This document shows positions 42,688 through 52,015 of a DNA stretch of 64,000 bases, piece after piece. The first letter of the stretch is position 1. Every line of letters starts with the position of its first letter. The DNA is taken from positions 124,001-188,000 of the forward strand of contig NZ_JAUORX010000005.1 in assembly GCF_030548175.1 (NCBI RefSeq). Reading direction: 5' to 3'. The notes beneath the pieces were generated by a model. It was not told where the DNA came from and searched no databases. It was given only the letters and a program-made list of their open reading frames with translations. This DNA is from Cognatishimia sp. 1_MG-2023 (GTDB taxonomy: Bacteria; Pseudomonadota; Alphaproteobacteria; Rhodobacterales; Rhodobacteraceae). Position numbers and translations under genes: made by a program.

Positions 42688-44571
42688 TTGGACTCTGTTA
42701 GTTTGACACTCGAGATGTCAGTTGTTCTTGGTTTACTGGCATTTACTGTATTCTTATTTGTTTCTGAAATCGTTCGAATTGATTTGGCAGCCGTATTGGT
42801 GATGGTTTTGCTGGGTTTGATTTCACAATTTCCTGCCACCCAGAATGTTGCGGATGTCAGCCATTTGTTTGATGGCTTTGCATCTAATGCGGTGATTTCG
42901 ATCATCGCAGTGATGATTATTGGCGCGGGTTTGGACAAAACCGGCCTTATGGGCAAAGTCGCTGCTGTGATCTTACGGCGGGGCGGTTCGACAGAGGGGC
43001 GGATCATTCCAATTATCTCTGGCACGGTTGGGGTTATTTCATCGTTTATGCAGAACGTGGGGGCTGCGGCCTTGTTCCTGCCGGTGGTCAGCCGCATTTC
43101 TGTGCGGACAGAGATTCCCCTGTCACGGCTTTTGATGCCGATGGGGTTCTGTGCAATTTTGGGCGGCACGATGACGATGGTCGGGTCTTCGCCATTGATT
43201 TTGTTGAATGATTTGATCCTGGCTGCAAATGTCATGTTGCCGGAAGGTCAGAAAATGCAGCCCTTTGGGCTGTTTTCTGTGACGCCAATTGGTGTGTGTT
43301 TGGTGATCACGGGAATTATCTATTTCGTGGTTTTTGGTCGTTGGGTTTTGCCAAAGGGCGATAAGCAGGGCGATGGGACATCAGCGCAATCATTGAAAGA
43401 ATATCTGCGCAATATCTATGGGTTAGACACTGATATTGTTGAGATTGAGATACCTGCGCGGCACCCTTGTCAGAAGCTGACGTTTGATGATCTGATGCAG
43501 CAGTATCATGTCTATGTGATTGGATCGGCGGTCAGTGGACAGAGGTGGTTTGCCCCTTTGATCACTACGCAGATTGAAACACCTTGCCGGTTGGCTGTGC
43601 TTGGGCCGGTCAAAGAAATCCGGTCGATGGTATTGAACGAAGACTTTACCTTGCAGAAGGATTTAGAGGTTTTCGCCGAAGATTACGCGCCGACGACCTC
43701 TGGTGTGGCGGAATTGGTTATTCCTCCGGGGTCTGGTTTGATTGGCAAAACGGCGCATGAAATCATGTTTCGTAAAACCTATGGCGCCTCGATGTTGGCG
43801 ATCCACCGGGACGAAGAAACGCTAAGCTATATCGAAACCGAAGAGCATGCCCCGACAGCTATTGCCGAGGTACCGTTTAAGGCCGGGGATACGCTGGTTG
43901 TTCATATCACTTGGGAATCTTTGGCCCGTATGACCCGCAACCGAGATTTCGTGGTTGTGACGCAGGATTTCCCGCGCGAAGAGCTGCGGCCCAGAAAATT
44001 GGGTTGGGCGATGCTGTTCTTTTTGGTGGCTTTGGCGTTGATCCTATTTAGCGATGTGCGGTTGTCACTGTGTTTGCTGACGGGCGCGATTGGGATGATC
44101 TTGACCAAAGTGTTGGACATCGACGAGGCCTATGAGGCGGTCAGTTGGTCGACGGTGTTCTTATTGGCCAGTTTGATCCCATTAGGGCAGGCGGTGCAAA
44201 GTACCGGAACGGCGGAATGGATTGCGCATCAGATTTTGTCGCTGCTGGATGGCTGGCCCTTGTGGGCGCTGCAAACCGGGGTGGCGATATTGGCGACGAT
44301 ATTCACACTGGTGATGTCCAACGTCGGCGCGACGGTGCTGCTGGTGCCCTTGGCAGTTTCTATTGCCTTGGCAGCGGGCGGCGACCCGGCGATCTTTGCA
44401 TTGACGGTGGCGATCAGCACATCCAACAGCTTCTTGATCCCAACTCACCAAGTGAACGCGCTGATCATGGGACCTGCGGGCTATAAGGTGATTGATTTCG
44501 TAAAGAGCGGCGGCATCATGACGGTGTTGTTCTTGATAGTGTCGATGTTCATGATGAATGTGGTGTTTTAG
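42688..44571 (+). CDS. SLC13-family permease with two RCK_C/TrkA_C domains
   Basis: A 627-residue membrane protein. An N-terminal block of helices (to about residue 220: SFMQNVGAAALFLPVV, MVGSSPLILLND) and a C-terminal block (from about 430: MSNVGATVLLVPLA, STSNSFLIPTHQVNAL) are separated by a soluble insert with TrkA_C-like repeats. This layout is common for bacterial transporters of dicarboxylates, sulfate or similar anions; the substrate is not clear. The start is TTG at 42688 with a strong GGGAGG 6 bp upstream. It is divergent from the P450 gene. Confidence 0.85.
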   Translation: MDSVSLTLEMSVVLGLLAFTVFLFVSEIVRIDLAAVLVMVLLGLISQFPATQNVADVSHLFDGFASNAVISIIAVMIIGAGLDKTGLMGKVAAVILRRGGSTEGRIIPIISGTVGVISSFMQNVGAAALFLPVVSRISVRTEIPLSRLLMPMGFCAILGGTMTMVGSSPLILLNDLILAANVMLPEGQKMQPFGLFSVTPIGVCLVITGIIYFVVFGRWVLPKGDKQGDGTSAQSLKEYLRNIYGLDTDIVEIEIPARHPCQKLTFDDLMQQYHVYVIGSAVSGQRWFAPLITTQIETPCRLAVLGPVKEIRSMVLNEDFTLQKDLEVFAEDYAPTTSGVAELVIPPGSGLIGKTAHEIMFRKTYGASMLAIHRDEETLSYIETEEHAPTAIAEVPFKAGDTLVVHITWESLARMTRNRDFVVVTQDFPREELRPRKLGWAMLFFLVALALILFSDVRLSLCLLTGAIGMILTKVLDIDEAYEAVSWSTVFLLASLIPLGQAVQSTGTAEWIAHQILSLLDGWPLWALQTGVAILATIFTLVMSNVGATVLLVPLAVSIALAAGGDPAIFALTVAISTSNSFLIPTHQVNALIMGPAGYKVIDFVKSGGIMTVLFLIVSMFMMNVVF

Positions 44572-44645
44572 AGCGCGCCCCTAAAGACTGCGGGTGCATT
44601 TGCCGTGGTTGTTATCGCCGTGCCTGACCTATTTGGAGTGAAACC

Positions 44646-45029
44646 GTGATTGATCATTCGGGAATTAGCGTTTCGGATTTTGAAGTGTCCAAAGTGTTCT
44701 ACGAAAAAGCGTTGGCACCTTTAGGGGCATCGCTGTTGTTTATGGTGCCGGTTGAACAGACGAATGGTGAAAAAGTTGGTGGCTTTGGTATCGAGACACC
44801 CTGCTTTTGGCTGAATGACGGTGGCGCACAGACACCGCCGGTTCACTTTGCCTTTAAGGCAAAAAATCGTGAGGCGGTAAGGGCTTTTTACAAGGCAGCG
44901 ATTGATGCAGGTGGTCGAGATAACGGTGAGCCTGGGCTGCGGGTGCATTACCATGAAAACTATTACGGGGCTTTTGTGCTCGACCCAGATGGCAATAACA
45001 TCGAAGCGGTGTGCCACTTGCCTGAGTAG
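44646..45029 (+). CDS. VOC family protein
   Basis: A 127-residue single-domain VOC protein of the type that starts IDHSGISVSDFEVSKVFYEK; the metal ligands are probably H4, H75 and a late Glu (DPDGNNIEAVCHLPE). The GTG start at 44646 follows TTGGAG. The substrate is unknown. It is a stand-alone gene closed by a bidirectional terminator. Confidence 0.82.
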   Translation: MIDHSGISVSDFEVSKVFYEKALAPLGASLLFMVPVEQTNGEKVGGFGIETPCFWLNDGGAQTPPVHFAFKAKNREAVRAFYKAAIDAGGRDNGEPGLRVHYHENYYGAFVLDPDGNNIEAVCHLPE

Positions 45030-45050
45030 GAGCTTTGCTGGTGTATTCGT

Positions 45051-45080
45051 AAAAACGCGCCCGTTAAGGCGCGCTATTTT
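45051..45080. terminator. bidirectional Rho-independent terminator
   Basis: The stem CGCGCC/GGCGCG with a 6-nt loop has A5 before and TATTTT after. It serves the VOC gene (plus) and tpiA (minus). Confidence 0.8.
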
Positions 45081-45097
45081 GTTTATGTGGTATAGGT

Positions 45098-45844
45098 TTA
45101 GCTGGCGTCGAGCGCGGTGATGATTGCGTTGAAATCATCGGCCTTTAGGCTTGCGCCGCCAACGAGTGCGCCGTCGACGTTTGAGACTGCGAAGATTTCG
45201 GCCGCGTTGCTGGGTTTGACAGAGCCGCCGTAGAGGATGCGCATACCGTTGCCTTCGTCGCCGAAGCGTTCGGTTAGACCTGCACGGATGAAATCGTGGA
45301 CTTCGGCGATTTGGTCGAGTGTTGGCACTTTGCCGGTGCCGATGGCCCAAACGGGTTCGTAGGCGATGACGGTGTTTTCAGCGGTGGCTGCGTCTGGAGT
45401 GGAGCCTTTGAGCTGTGTGCCAATGACGTCCAGTGTTTTGCCGCTTTCGCGTTCTTGAAGGCTTTCGCCCAAGCAGATGACGGCGACAAGGTCGTTGTCA
45501 TAGGCGGCTGTGGATTTGGCGGCGACGATGGCGTCGGTTTCGCCGTGATCTACGCGGCGTTCAGAGTGGCCAGTGATGACGTAATCCGCACCTGCATCTA
45601 CCAGCATTTCGGCGGAGACATCGCCGGTGTGTGCACCAGAGGCGTTTGCGTGGCAGTCTTGGCCGCCGATGGCGATATTGCTGCCCTCGGCTGTGACAGA
45701 GGCGCGTGAGATAAGCGGAGCAGGGGTGCAGATCAAAACATCGGTTTGTTTTGTGTCAGCGGCCTCTTTCATGGCGGAAAGTTCGGTCAGATTGGCGGTG
45801 ACGCCATTCATCTTCCAGTTACCAGCGGCAAGTTTACGGCGCAT
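45098..45844 (-). CDS. tpiA: triosephosphate isomerase
   Basis: A 248-residue TIM barrel that interconverts dihydroxyacetone phosphate and glyceraldehyde-3-phosphate. It has GNWKMNG (Lys12 region), TGHSERR (catalytic His) and [12 protein letters not shown] (catalytic Glu), then [11 protein letters not shown]. All active-site residues are present and the length is normal. Confidence 0.97.
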   Translation of the reverse strand: MRRKLAAGNWKMNGVTANLTELSAMKEAADTKQTDVLICTPAPLISRASVTAEGSNIAIGGQDCHANASGAHTGDVSAEMLVDAGADYVITGHSERRVDHGETDAIVAAKSTAAYDNDLVAVICLGESLQERESGKTLDVIGTQLKGSTPDAATAENTVIAYEPVWAIGTGKVPTLDQIAEVHDFIRAGLTERFGDEGNGMRILYGGSVKPSNAAEIFAVSNVDGALVGGASLKADDFNAIITALDAS

Positions 45845-45962
45845 GTGGCCCCCTCAAATATTAATCCATCTCTCGGAATTCTTTTGCGGGGTATGGTGCT
45901 GTGCGTCAAGCCGTTGGCGGTAACAGCTTGGGCTTGTTGAGGCTATTTACTAAAGTTTTCGC

Positions 45963-46313
45963 TCACATGCCTTCGAATTTGATGGATTCACCACAACCGC
46001 AGGCTTCGGTCACGTTGGGGTTCTTGAATTTGAACCCAGCTTCGAGCAGCGAGACTTCGTAGTCGATTTCTGTGCCGAAAAGGAACATCTGTGCCATCGG
46101 GGCGATCATAACGCGGGCACCGTTTTCTTCGACAACTTCGTCCATCGGATCGCGCGCGTCGACGTATTCCATGGTGTATTCCATACCCGCACAGCCGCCT
46201 TTTTTGACGCCAATGCGTAGCCCCTCATGGCCCTCGCGGTCCATCAGTTTGACAATTTGTGCTGCGGCTTTCGGTGTGATCGACACAGCCTGCTTGCCCG
46301 GAATACCAAACAT
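45963..46313 (-). CDS. HesB/IscA/SufA-type iron-sulfur assembly protein
   Basis: A 116-residue A-type carrier that passes iron-sulfur clusters to target proteins. The three cysteines are in GGCAGMEY and EACGCGES, as in IscA, SufA and ErpA. Which of the three it equals functionally is not clear. It is a single gene downstream of the DUF3307 gene (22 bp). The sufT-like gene lies about 3 kb away. Confidence 0.9.
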   Translation of the reverse strand: MFGIPGKQAVSITPKAAAQIVKLMDREGHEGLRIGVKKGGCAGMEYTMEYVDARDPMDEVVEENGARVMIAPMAQMFLFGTEIDYEVSLLEAGFKFKNPNVTEACGCGESIKFEGM

Positions 46314-46335
46314 CGCGTTCTCCTTTGATGCTTAC

Positions 46336-47067
46336 TTAGGGTTTTGGTAGGGCAATGCCAAGGTCTGTTAGCTGCGATAGCAGTAAAACAACAGCGAGGC
46401 TGACCAAAATGGCCCATCCAAAAGAAGCAAGTGTTCCGATGATAACATATTCTGAGCGTTTGCGGTTTTCTGCAGTGGAGCCTTCTTTTGGGGTCTCGAA
46501 CCTTAGGACGGATTTTGCAGCAACCAGAAAGCCGATGCCGATAGGCAGACCTGCCAGAACCAACACGTAGATCAGGCCGCGTTCCAGAAAACCGATCATT
46601 GCGCCGCCGCCGGGCAAAGAGTCTTTGGAAAAATCCGATCCGTATTGCGACATCAGGATGCCAACCGCAAAGCCGCCAGCACGGGTGGCAAAGATGGCAC
46701 CAGAGGTCAGGAGCAGAGCGTGGGGCAGCCATTCGGGTGCCGTGGCCCAGAGGCCTGTCGCCCAAAGGGTTGGGGCTGCGTAGGCGATGATGGCGAGGGT
46801 TGCCAGGTGGATCAGTTGATCGCCTAGATGGGCGTTGATGGTGTTAGGACGGCGGGCCTTGATGGCGTCGGTTGCGATATGCAGTGCGGTCAGGATGACA
46901 ACCGGCGCGCCGAAGGTTCCGGTGAGGGCGGTGGCCGTCGCGAAAACGATGAGACCGTGATAGGCCAGATAGGTGAACTTATGCTTATTCTGCGCAACTT
47001 TGGTTGATTGAAACACATAGTCGGCCAGCACATGGGCGGCAAAGAGAGCGACGAAGGTTTCAATCAT
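46336..47067 (-). CDS. DUF3307 membrane protein
   Basis: A 243-residue protein with six or seven predicted helices. The family marks are at the N-terminus: LFAAHVLADYVFQ (His, Asp, Gln), AYHGLIVFAT, LHIATDAIKAR and DQLIHLATLA. These buried His/Asp residues suggest an intramembrane active site or ion path. The family has no known function and is often paired with SatD-type genes, as here, by an 8-bp overlap. See the finding on this pair. Confidence 0.85.
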   Translation of the reverse strand: MIETFVALFAAHVLADYVFQSTKVAQNKHKFTYLAYHGLIVFATATALTGTFGAPVVILTALHIATDAIKARRPNTINAHLGDQLIHLATLAIIAYAAPTLWATGLWATAPEWLPHALLLTSGAIFATRAGGFAVGILMSQYGSDFSKDSLPGGGAMIGFLERGLIYVLVLAGLPIGIGFLVAAKSVLRFETPKEGSTAENRKRSEYVIIGTLASFGWAILVSLAVVLLLSQLTDLGIALPKP

Positions 47068-47701
47068 TTTGTTTTTCCAGAAGGTGAAGCGCTAGGTACA
47101 GGCTTTGGTAGCCCGCTGCGTTTAATGTTCGCGTTACAACCTGGCGGGATTTGTTTAATATTTTGGCTAGATCAGTGAAGCTTAGATTGGCATTTGGTGC
47201 TAACATTTGTGCCATGGTTTCTGCTTGTGCTGGCGTCCAGTCTTCGGCGATGAAATCTGCGAGTACTGTTGCTGCGGCCTCTGCGCCTGGTTCAGAAAAA
47301 GCAAGTTTGGGGGCAAAGCTTGTCATCGATTTTAGTGTTTCGAGTGCTCGGCCGGATTGGATGAAAACTGTATCGTTTCGGTCGTTTAGGTCGGGTGTGT
47401 TGGCGTGTTGAAGTTCGCCAGTTGCTATTCCGATGTAGGTGTTAAACTCAGGTCCGAGTGATTTGAGCTTTGCTGTGAAAATGAGTGCTGTACGTAGTGC
47501 GTATTGCGGTTTGTTGAGAATAACTTGCCAACCATCGCCTCGGTGGCGGGAAAATTGAAGAGAGGCTTCATGCCAAACGGCCATGTCTTGGGCCGTGTCT
47601 TGTAGCGTGCGAAATGCGTGATCCATTTGCGCTTTGGTCAGCGCAGAGGATTTAACCAGATCTCCGGTGAGAACTGTGGCTTTGTGTGTGTCATGTCTCA
47701 T
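47060..47701 (-). CDS. SatD-like protein: cyclase-like N-terminal domain and C-terminal helix-turn-helix
   Basis: A 213-residue protein. The N-terminal part has GDLVKSS (residues 13-19) and RHRGDGWQV (52-60), then YIGIATGELQH. This pattern recalls class III nucleotidyl cyclase folds (metal-binding Asp, then GDG) and SatD proteins. The C-terminal part from residue 173 (LSFTDLAKILNKSRQVVTRT) looks like a DNA-binding helix-turn-helix. ATG 47701 follows AGGTG; a GTG 6 bp upstream is also possible. It overlaps the DUF3307 gene by 8 bp and stands beside a 30-bp repeat array that it may bind. Enzymatic activity is not shown. Confidence 0.65.
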   Translation of the reverse strand: MRHDTHKATVLTGDLVKSSALTKAQMDHAFRTLQDTAQDMAVWHEASLQFSRHRGDGWQVILNKPQYALRTALIFTAKLKSLGPEFNTYIGIATGELQHANTPDLNDRNDTVFIQSGRALETLKSMTSFAPKLAFSEPGAEAAATVLADFIAEDWTPAQAETMAQMLAPNANLSFTDLAKILNKSRQVVTRTLNAAGYQSLYLALHLLEKQND

Positions 47702-47716
47702 GTGCACCTATAATGG

Positions 47717-47822
47717 GGTGCGAAATGCAAAACGCAACTTAAATTGGGTGCGAATTGGGTTATGCACCCCTTTTTAGGTGCGAAATGGGTTATGCACCCA
47801 AAAATAGTTGCGAAGGAGCAAC
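47717..47822. repeat. 30-bp-period repeat array upstream of the SatD-like gene
   Basis: GGTGCGAA begins at 47717, 47747 and 47777, and GTTGCGAA at 47807: four starts exactly 30 bp apart. Units 2 and 3 continue identically for most of their length (TGGGTTATGCACCC). Each unit contains an inverted repeat (GGTGC...GCACC, or GTTGC...GCAAC in unit 4). The array fills the gap between the glpQ terminator and the SatD-like start. Confidence 0.9.
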
Positions 47823-47823
47823 G

Positions 47824-47852
47824 AAAACGGCCCCAAATAGAATTGGGGCCGT
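47824..47852 (-). terminator. Rho-independent terminator after glpQ
   Basis: The 10-bp stem ACGGCCCCAA/TTGGGGCCGT with a 6-nt loop is followed on the minus strand by TTTT. It lies 26 bp after the glpQ stop and just before the repeat array. Confidence 0.85.
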
Positions 47853-47878
47853 TGTAAACAGTATTTAGATTAGAAGCG

Positions 47879-49087
47879 TTAAGAGTTCGGGGTGCCCATG
47901 CAGTTTGCATAATAGGTGACCGTCGCTGGCCAGTCAGAGAACATACCTTTGATGCCCACGTCCTGTGCAAGCACATCGAGTAGTTCGAAATACATGGAGT
48001 CGTTGTTGGTGGTGTCTTTGACCGACTGGAAATACCAACCGCCGCCATTTGCCAATGGGCCAGAGCGTTCTAGCGTCCATGTGATCAGGTTTAGGCCTGC
48101 AGCTTTGGCTTCGGTGGCATAGGCAGATGGGACAATCTTGTCGTTCTCTGTTGTCACCAACATCCACATTGGTGGTGCGATGTAGTTAACACCCATTGCT
48201 TTTAGATCAGCCATAGAACGGCGGAATGTGGATGGGTCGTTATGGTCAAAACTTTCGTCATTATAGCTGTCGTCTAGGAAGACAGCTTGTTTGCCGAACT
48301 CAGGCTCTGCTTTGATCCAATACAGCACGTCATCCAAGTTGAAGGATTGTGCGAAAACGTCAGAGGCTGGGATGCCTGCGGCTTTGTATTCGTTGATCAA
48401 AGCTTGAGCGTAGTCTTCTTGGGTAAAGCCATCAAAGGGCATCTCAACAGATGGGGATTTAAGCTCTGGTGTGAATTTGGCGCCAAGGTCTTTGAACAAT
48501 GCGATGGATTCCGCATGAGTCATGACTGTTCCATTGGTCGCGTAAAGGTCTGTGCGCCAGCCCGCGGTGCCGTCCAAGTATTCTGCAACAGACGTCGCTT
48601 TTGCGTTTGCTGCATCCATCTTGGCGTTCAGAGATTTGAACTCTGCAAGTGTGATGTCTGATGTGCGGCATTCTGCGGAGGCTTTGTTGTCGCCGTTTGC
48701 AGCAGTAAATCCGGCGGTGCAGTTTGCGGCCAGATCAGTTGCCAGAATGTTGGTTGTTGTGTGCAGGTCATTCTGCGCGTGGCGGCATACCAGTTTTTTG
48801 TCTTTAGTGAATGTAACGTCACATTCCAAAATGCCAGCGCCCATACGCGCCGCAGCTACGTTGGATTCTACGGTATGTTCAGGGAACATCATCGGCGCGC
48901 CACGGTGGCCGATAGAGAATTCAGATTGTTTGAATTCCATGTTTTGGCAAGACTGCAATTTGCTTTTGAGCGTGCCGTCGGCCATTTGGTCGATCAGGTA
49001 ATAGGGACGTGGGCCCAATTCGACTTCGGCGGCCATAGCAGCCGCCGGAACAAACGCCAAAGCGCTAATGATAAAATTGCGAAACAT
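47879..49087 (-). CDS. glpQ: glycerophosphodiester phosphodiesterase, secreted
   Basis: A 402-residue GDPD-family enzyme that frees glycerol-3-phosphate from glycerophosphodiesters. A signal peptide (residues 1-20, ending AMAA) exports it. The catalytic stretch is [17 protein letters not shown] with the metal-binding Glu in [12 protein letters not shown]. It is longer than E. coli GlpQ (358). ATG 49087 follows GGAGACG. It is a single gene with its own terminator. The C-terminal [14 protein letters not shown] region is typical of the long bacterial type. Confidence 0.88.
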   Translation of the reverse strand: MFRNFIISALAFVPAAAMAAEVELGPRPYYLIDQMADGTLKSKLQSCQNMEFKQSEFSIGHRGAPMMFPEHTVESNVAAARMGAGILECDVTFTKDKKLVCRHAQNDLHTTTNILATDLAANCTAGFTAANGDNKASAECRTSDITLAEFKSLNAKMDAANAKATSVAEYLDGTAGWRTDLYATNGTVMTHAESIALFKDLGAKFTPELKSPSVEMPFDGFTQEDYAQALINEYKAAGIPASDVFAQSFNLDDVLYWIKAEPEFGKQAVFLDDSYNDESFDHNDPSTFRRSMADLKAMGVNYIAPPMWMLVTTENDKIVPSAYATEAKAAGLNLITWTLERSGPLANGGGWYFQSVKDTTNNDSMYFELLDVLAQDVGIKGMFSDWPATVTYYANCMGTPNS

Positions 49088-49183
49088 GTTTCGTCTCCGT
49101 GTGTAAAGATGCACGGAGGTTTTCACATATCTGCGACAGTGATTTGATGGTTCTGTTTCAGTTAGATGTCAGAACCTTAACGC

Positions 49184-49546
49184 TTACATGAAGCCCAGTT
49201 CTAGGCGTGCCTCGTCGGACATCATTTCCATGCCCCAGGGTGGCTCCCATACAAGTTCGACTTCGACGGTTTTAACACCCGGTACGCCTGAGATTGCTTC
49301 TTGAACCCAGCCCGGCATTTCACCAGCAACAGGACAGCCCGGTGCGGTAAGGGTCATGATAACGCTGACTTCGGCATCGTCATTGATGGTGATCGTGTAG
49401 ATCAGGCCAAGATCAAAGATGTTGACGGGAATTTCGGGGTCAAACACGCTCCGGCAGGCCTCGACTGCAGCTTCGTGCAGGGGGTGATCAATGCTGGAGG
49501 GGGCGATGAGTGGCGTGCCCTCGATTGGCGTGGATTCCTGAGTCAT
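49184..49546 (-). CDS. sufT: DUF59/MIP18-family iron-sulfur assembly protein (SufT-like)
   Basis: A 120-residue protein of the MIP18/DUF59 family: SVFDPEIPVNIFDLGLIYTI and MTLTAPGCPVAGEMPGWVQEAI with one reactive Cys, then VWEPPWGMEMMSDEARLELGF. It helps mature iron-sulfur proteins. The gene is single in this region, without the sufBCDS genes, so it may serve a general role. The symbol is a family-level assignment. Confidence 0.85.
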   Translation of the reverse strand: MTQESTPIEGTPLIAPSSIDHPLHEAAVEACRSVFDPEIPVNIFDLGLIYTITINDDAEVSVIMTLTAPGCPVAGEMPGWVQEAISGVPGVKTVEVELVWEPPWGMEMMSDEARLELGFM

Positions 49547-49844
49547 TTGCTATCCTGCTTATTCCTGAGCGTTGATATAGGGAATGTTCGTCGTAACGTC
49601 CAGAGGGAGGCGGCATTGCTGAAAGGGTGAAAGCTTTGCTGAAGCTGGCTGTTCGAAGGCGAGGGCAGGGTGAATTTGGAAAGGCTTTCAAGCTCTTGTT
49701 CGCGACAGAGGGCATGCAGTTAAGTGAAGAAGAATGGTCACACGGGAACAGTTAAATTCGATTCCATGTAGGGTTGTTCTGGAATTCCACGACAGACTGA
49801 TGCCATTACTTGGGGCAACAAACGCATGTATCAGAAAGAAACGC

Positions 49845-51986
49845 GTGACCCGTAAGACGCATAAATTACCCGTTTTAATCCTGCTTCCTGCAATTTTGGC
49901 TGCGTGCGGGGGCGAAGAACCTGATTTTTGGGCCTCTAGCGGCTCAGGCACCATAAACTTGCCGTTTACGTCGAGTGAAACGCTGCTGGCCTCCTTTCTG
50001 GATAGTTTGGATACGGTTCGCGGGGCGGCAAATCGGCTGATCACCCAAGATGATCGTTACCTGCTGCAAGAGGCCCCGGATGGGTTCTATATTGATGAAA
50101 ACGGCAATGGGCGTTTTGATCGAAATGATGTGTCTTTGGATAACGCGAGCCCTTTGCAGCATGCGGGGGTGCATTACGCACATGCGGCCGGATTAACCGG
50201 TGCAGGCGAAGTGATCGCGATTTCAGATTCTGGGTTCCGCACCAGCCACGAGGCTTTTGCAGGCAAGTCTGTGACAACGGGCTCTGGCATCTTTTTAGAT
50301 GATCATGGGACGTCCGTTGCATCCATTGCTGCCGGGAACTCCGCCGACATGATTGGGGTTGCTCCGGGTGCTGACCTGATCCTAGGCAGTTTCAATACAA
50401 ACGCGCAGCTCACTGCGACAGCGAATGCGGCGCGCGTTGCTGGTGCCGTCGCATTGAACAATTCCTGGGGCATTAATGGCTTTGACGCCAATACGACAAA
50501 TTATAACGCGTATTTCGGTACCACGAGTGGGAATACCTATCTAAACGCGCTCCGTGACTATGCCCAAGCAGATGGGATTGTTATCTTTGCTGTCGACAAT
50601 GACATGAGCATAACCAACATCGGATTGTTCGCTGGGCTTCCTCTTCTTGTGTCTGGTATCGAGGAAAGCTGGCTTGCCGTTGTAAACGGTGTACCTGTCA
50701 TGGAAAATGACGATATTGTTTCTGCCCAGCGCATATCGGGTGCCTGCCTAGAGGCTGCCGCCTGGTGTATTGCCGCGGATGGTAGCTGGACCGGCGCGAC
50801 ATCCGACACCAATAGTAGTTATGCGTTTGACACGGGGACGTCCTTTTCGTCACCTACAGTGGCAGGCGCACTCGCGTTGCTGGCGGAAGCTTTTCCAACG
50901 ATGACCCATCAAGAGCTGCGCATTCGGCTTCTGGCGTCTGCGGACAATAGTTTCTCGGGATTTGTTTCGGCTGGGTCTGTCGAGTTGGTGGATGGATTTA
51001 ACCACGATTACAGCACTGAATGGGGGCACGGGTTTTTGGACGTTGCTGCCGCGTTGTTACCTATTGGACAGCCCATCGTCACAACAGGGAGTGGCGCCGT
51101 TCTTACGATGGATGATCCAATGATCGTTTCAGGTGGGGCAAGTGGAGATGCGGTTTCCAGAGCGTTGAACGACGTTCAAGTGGTCAGCCGCGATGCCTTG
51201 TCAGCGCCGTTTGCAGTTAGAGCTGCGTCATTGGTTGGACAGCGTTCCGTTGCACCGCTCTTTTCAAAGCGCGACATCTTTAATTTTGAGGATGCTCCGG
51301 GGATCAATCGGAGTGGTGCTGCGTTCTTTGGCAGCGGGCGCGACATGAACTTTGAGGTGTCTGACGCAAGCTATAGCCTTGCCCTGTATCAAGACGGTGC
51401 CGCGGATTCAGAGACGTTTGGCGTTGGGCTAAGCCGTGTTTATTCTTTTGACGGTGCAGCCTTAGAAGTGAGTGCAGCATTTGGCAACGATACCGCCGGA
51501 TTGCTGTCTGATTGGAATGGGGGCACGGATACGTCTATTTTCTCGGCGGGTATGGCCCTGTCAGCGGATATCTCGCCATTGTCCGCGATCACGTTTGAAG
51601 CGGGCATCGCATCTGGTCGTGAAAACTCAGAATTGGGCCAATCTGCGAATGTGTTGATGAGCGCGGCCTCATTGTCGATTGCACGCCGGAACGCATTGGT
51701 GCGGGACGACAACTTCAATATCTCGCTGTCTTTGCCGGCGGCTGTGACCACTGGGTCAACGTCAATCTCTCTGCCTGTCTTCTCGGCGGATGGCGGCATC
51801 ATGCAGCGCAGCGTTCCAATTAGCTTGGTACCAGACCAGCGCGAAGTACGGTTGAGTGTGTCCTATGACCGCCCTGTGTCACGAAACGGGACAATGGGGA
51901 TTACCCTTGCCCACGCAGAAAATCGGGGCAATATCGCAGGTCATAGTGAAACGGGGATAATGTTTGGGTTTAGAAAACAGTTCTAA
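49845..51986 (+). CDS. lipoprotein-type subtilisin (S8) with autotransporter-like C-terminus
   Basis: A 713-residue protein with a lipobox signal peptide (LILLPAILAACGG; GTG start at 49845). It then carries a Ca-binding-like DENGNGRFDRND, a subtilisin domain with the triad Asp (VIAISDSGF), His (DDHGTSVASIAAG) and Ser (GTSFSSPTVAGAL), and a C-terminal beta-rich region of about 280 residues. That region ends in GIMFGFRKQF with a terminal Phe, as in outer-membrane barrels. An earlier in-frame ATG (49734) is possible but would place the lipobox internally. Lipidated subtilisin autotransporters (SphB1 type) are known. The target is unknown. In the 298 bp before the gene (49547-49844) I see no other gene. 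Confidence 0.75.
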   Translation: MTRKTHKLPVLILLPAILAACGGEEPDFWASSGSGTINLPFTSSETLLASFLDSLDTVRGAANRLITQDDRYLLQEAPDGFYIDENGNGRFDRNDVSLDNASPLQHAGVHYAHAAGLTGAGEVIAISDSGFRTSHEAFAGKSVTTGSGIFLDDHGTSVASIAAGNSADMIGVAPGADLILGSFNTNAQLTATANAARVAGAVALNNSWGINGFDANTTNYNAYFGTTSGNTYLNALRDYAQADGIVIFAVDNDMSITNIGLFAGLPLLVSGIEESWLAVVNGVPVMENDDIVSAQRISGACLEAAAWCIAADGSWTGATSDTNSSYAFDTGTSFSSPTVAGALALLAEAFPTMTHQELRIRLLASADNSFSGFVSAGSVELVDGFNHDYSTEWGHGFLDVAAALLPIGQPIVTTGSGAVLTMDDPMIVSGGASGDAVSRALNDVQVVSRDALSAPFAVRAASLVGQRSVAPLFSKRDIFNFEDAPGINRSGAAFFGSGRDMNFEVSDASYSLALYQDGAADSETFGVGLSRVYSFDGAALEVSAAFGNDTAGLLSDWNGGTDTSIFSAGMALSADISPLSAITFEAGIASGRENSELGQSANVLMSAASLSIARRNALVRDDNFNISLSLPAAVTTGSTSISLPVFSADGGIMQRSVPISLVPDQREVRLSVSYDRPVSRNGTMGITLAHAENRGNIAGHSETGIMFGFRKQF

Positions 51987-52015
51987 CAACCCATTGTTAT
52001 TCTAACATGTTTTGG

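Noticed and set aside
47717-47836. CRISPR array
   Set aside because: The full period is 30 bp with no variable spacers of useful length and no cas genes, so it fits operator repeats instead.
47698-48048. Minus-strand frame with repeated CITHFAP-like peptides
   Set aside because: The peptide repeat is only the translation of the 30-bp DNA repeats. The frame begins inside glpQ and runs through its terminator.
49627-49755. 42-codon frame starting GTG before the subtilisin gene
   Set aside because: It looks somewhat protein-like but matches nothing I know and has no well-spaced ribosome site.
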